Shown in pieces: positions 62,388 through 64,000 of a stretch of 64,000 nucleotides of DNA (positions are counted from its first letter, which is position 1; every line of letters begins with the position of its first letter). The position numbers were made by a program, and so were the translations under genes. Below the pieces are notes generated by a model, which made no database searches, had not been told where the DNA came from, and saw only the letters and a program-made list of their open reading frames with translations. This DNA comes from Accumulibacter sp. (lineage in GTDB: Bacteria; Pseudomonadota; Gammaproteobacteria; Burkholderiales; Rhodocyclaceae): assembly GCF_036625195.1 (NCBI RefSeq), contig NZ_JAZKUG010000001.1, forward strand, positions 2,108,001 to 2,172,000, read 5' to 3'.

Positions 62388-63448
62388 AGCGTGGCGCCTT
62401 CCGTTCGCTCAGCTGGCCGGGCATTGGCTGCTCGCTGGCGCTGCTGCTGGCTGCCTGTGGCGGGCAACCGGCCCGGGCGCCCGAGCAGGTCGCCCGCAGC
62501 CCGGAGCAGACGAGGCCGCCGGCGAAGATGCCGCGCAAGTCGAGCGTCGTCCATAAGCGTGGCGGGGCCTACTACAAGGACGACGGACCGGGTGACGAGA
62601 TTCCGGACAATCTCGACGACATTCCCGATGCCGAGCCGCGCCTCGAGCCACTGCACCGTTTCGCCAACCGGCCGTACGTGGTTCTCGGCAAGGCCTATGA
62701 GCCGCATGCCAGCCTGCGACCGCACCAGGAGCGCGGCGTTGCCAGCTGGTATGGCAAGAAGTTCCATGGCCTGAAGACGTCGATTGGCGAGCCGTACGAC
62801 ATGTTCGCGATGACCGCGGCCCATCCGACGCTGGCGATCCCCTCCTATGTCCGGGTGACAAGGATCGGCAACGGCAAGTCGGTGGTCGTGCGCGTCACCG
62901 ACCGCGGACCCTTCCACGCCGACCGGGTGATCGATCTTTCCTACGCCGCCGCGCACCGTCTCGGTTATGTCGATGATGGCAGCACCCTGGTGCAGGTCGA
63001 GGCCATCCTGCCCGAGGGCGCGACGACGATGAGTTATGCGCAGGTGATGGCAGCGCCAGCGCCGGCCGCTGCCAAGGGTGGTGCCGCCGAGCGCGACGAG
63101 ATCGAGTTGCTCGCGGTTCGCCTCGGCCTCGATACAACCCGGCCGCCGGCGCGCGAGATGCAGCGGCCGGTGGCGCCGACGGCAGCGGCGGTGCCTCCGG
63201 ATGCAGCCCCCCCGGGCGGTGGCATCTTTCTCCAGCTCGGCGCCTTCGCCAGCGCCGACAATGCCGACAGCCTGCGCCTGCACCTGCTGCGCGAACTCGA
63301 CTGGCTCACCGAGAGTGTTCAGGTCAGGTCCGCGGGTGGCCTGCACCGTGTCCATCTCGGGCCATATCCCAGTCGGGTAGACGCCGACAAGGTCGCCGAA
63401 AGAATTCGTCTCGCCCTGGGCTACAAACCCACCTTCGTCGTTCGCTGA
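62384..63448 (+). CDS. rlpA: RlpA septal/rod lipoprotein with SPOR domain
   Basis: A 354-residue lipoprotein. A lipobox (LLLAACG) is followed by a Pro/Arg-rich linker, the double-psi beta-barrel domain (GVASWYGKKFHGLKTSIGEPYD, VRVTDRGPFHADRVIDLSYAA), and a C-terminal SPOR domain (about 275-354, FLQLGAFASADNADSLRLHL). RlpA cleaves naked glycan strands in some species; the SPOR domain binds denuded glycan at the septum. The GTG start overlaps the rodA stop. Confidence 0.95.
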   Translation: MKRGAFRSLSWPGIGCSLALLLAACGGQPARAPEQVARSPEQTRPPAKMPRKSSVVHKRGGAYYKDDGPGDEIPDNLDDIPDAEPRLEPLHRFANRPYVVLGKAYEPHASLRPHQERGVASWYGKKFHGLKTSIGEPYDMFAMTAAHPTLAIPSYVRVTRIGNGKSVVVRVTDRGPFHADRVIDLSYAAAHRLGYVDDGSTLVQVEAILPEGATTMSYAQVMAAPAPAAAKGGAAERDEIELLAVRLGLDTTRPPAREMQRPVAPTAAAVPPDAAPPGGGIFLQLGAFASADNADSLRLHLLRELDWLTESVQVRSAGGLHRVHLGPYPSRVDADKVAERIRLALGYKPTFVVR

Positions 63449-63451
63449 GCA

Positions 63452-64000
63452 TCAGCTTCCGTCGCTTCCGCGACCGAGCGGCCGGAACATTCCCTGTACG
63501 AGCTCCTGGCCCCGTCCGAGCTGGACGAGCCGGCTGCTGATCTCCACCGGTACCAGCGTGCCGTCGTCGGCGACCACCGCACTGCGCAGCACCTCGATCT
63601 CGCCCTTGCCACCGAGTTGGCGGCAGAGGTCGCGCAGCTCGACAGCCTCGTGACGCCTGCAGAGCTCGCCGTGCAGGGCTCCGAGGAGCTCCTGGTAGCG
63701 CCGCCCGAACAGCCTCTCCGCCTGCGGGTTGGCGTCGATGATCTCGCCGGTGCGCGCGTCGGCAATCAGGATCGCGTCGCGGGCGCCGTTGAACAGGGCC
63801 TCTCGCAGGTTCAGCGCATCACGAAGTTCCTCTTCGCGCGAAAGCAGCTCGTGTTGCAGCAGGGCGAGGCTGACGAGGCTGGCGACGGCGTGCACGAACA
63901 GCCTCTGCACGGAAGTCCAGGCCGAATGCTCGCCGACGCGCTCGATCGAGAGGACGCCCTGCAACTCGCCATCGGCGTGGATCGGCGAGTTGATGAGGGC
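63452..64000 (-). CDS. GAF-PAS sensor protein, N-terminus beyond the window
   Basis: Only the last 182 residues are present. They begin in a GAF-like domain (NSPIHADGELQGVLSIERVG), followed by a helical linker and a PAS domain (REALFNGARDAILIADARTGEIIDANPQAERLFGR), and the gene ends about 40 residues after the PAS core. No kinase, GGDEF or output domain follows the PAS, so any output must lie N-terminal, or the protein acts as a stand-alone sensor. Convergent with rlpA. Confidence 0.82.
   Translation of the reverse strand, partial: ALINSPIHADGELQGVLSIERVGEHSAWTSVQRLFVHAVASLVSLALLQHELLSREEELRDALNLREALFNGARDAILIADARTGEIIDANPQAERLFGRRYQELLGALHGELCRRHEAVELRDLCRQLGGKGEIEVLRSAVVADDGTLVPVEISSRLVQLGRGQELVQGMFRPLGRGSDGS

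Noticed and set aside
1..64000. CRISPR array, tRNA, rRNA or transposase genes
   Set aside because: No regularly spaced direct repeats, no cloverleaf-like or rRNA-like sequence, and no protein resembling a transposase or integrase was seen by eye; no dedicated search was possible.

Overview
The window is about 64 kb of a high-GC, densely coding bacterial chromosome. Gene content and order point to a betaproteobacterium: gatCAB divergent from mreBCD-mrdA-rodA-rlpA, gshA of the betaproteobacterial/acidithiobacilli type followed by gshB and a carbohydrate-less PTS (EIIA-Man, HPr, EI), metX-metW, and secB followed by an SH3-domain gene. The large acetate block (acs, a cNMP/CBS/DUF294 protein, an exonuclease-like protein, a VC_2705-type sodium:solute symporter and its small subunit), together with a propionate-type CoA-transferase and Fe(II) uptake genes, suggests Rhodocyclales and fits Candidatus Accumulibacter or a close relative. 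That placement is an inference from gene content and was not checked by a search.

Layout. 1-6.1 kb: the 5' part of yebC, a HerA-like ATPase, an OprB-family porin, and feoA-feoB-small Cys-rich protein behind a likely Fur box. 6.2-9.9 kb, minus strand: murI, a RidA-family gene, class I fumarase and a UPF0114 membrane protein. 10.1-17.3 kb: the acetate block. 17.4-20.3 kb: glyA-nrdR-ribD. 20.3-24.7 kb, minus strand: envC-ctpA-hypothetical-moeB. 24.7-26.8 kb: an ArsR regulator that looks like the persulfide sensors BigR/SqrR, then rhodanese, glutaredoxin, secB and an SH3 protein. 27.3-32.0 kb: an old-yellow-enzyme reductase, a CoA-transferase, a hexapeptide-repeat protein and a PAP2-like protein. 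A 168-bp palindromic element with perfect 21-bp terminal inverted repeats follows; it supplies the stop codons of both flanking convergent genes.

33.4-40.4 kb: dksA, parE-parC, creA and an orphan adenine methyltransferase. 40.4-46.2 kb: gshA-gshB-apbE and the regulatory PTS. 46.2-50.0 kb: metX-metW-ampG and a SMUG1-type uracil-DNA glycosylase. 50.0-53.3 kb: yqjD/yqjE/yqjK-like stress membrane proteins, exonuclease III, pyrE and a coiled-coil exported protein. 53.3-63.4 kb: gatB-gatA-gatC divergent from the rod-shape and elongasome operon mreB-mreC-mreD-mrdA-rodA-rlpA. The window ends inside a GAF-PAS protein.

Most of the window is core chromosome. No rRNA, tRNA, CRISPR array, prophage or transposase gene was seen. 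The less ordinary features are the palindromic element at 32,045-32,212, the BigR-like regulator with an operator over its own -10 element, the exonuclease-like protein that lacks one catalytic aspartate, and the EF-hand loop inside the symporter.
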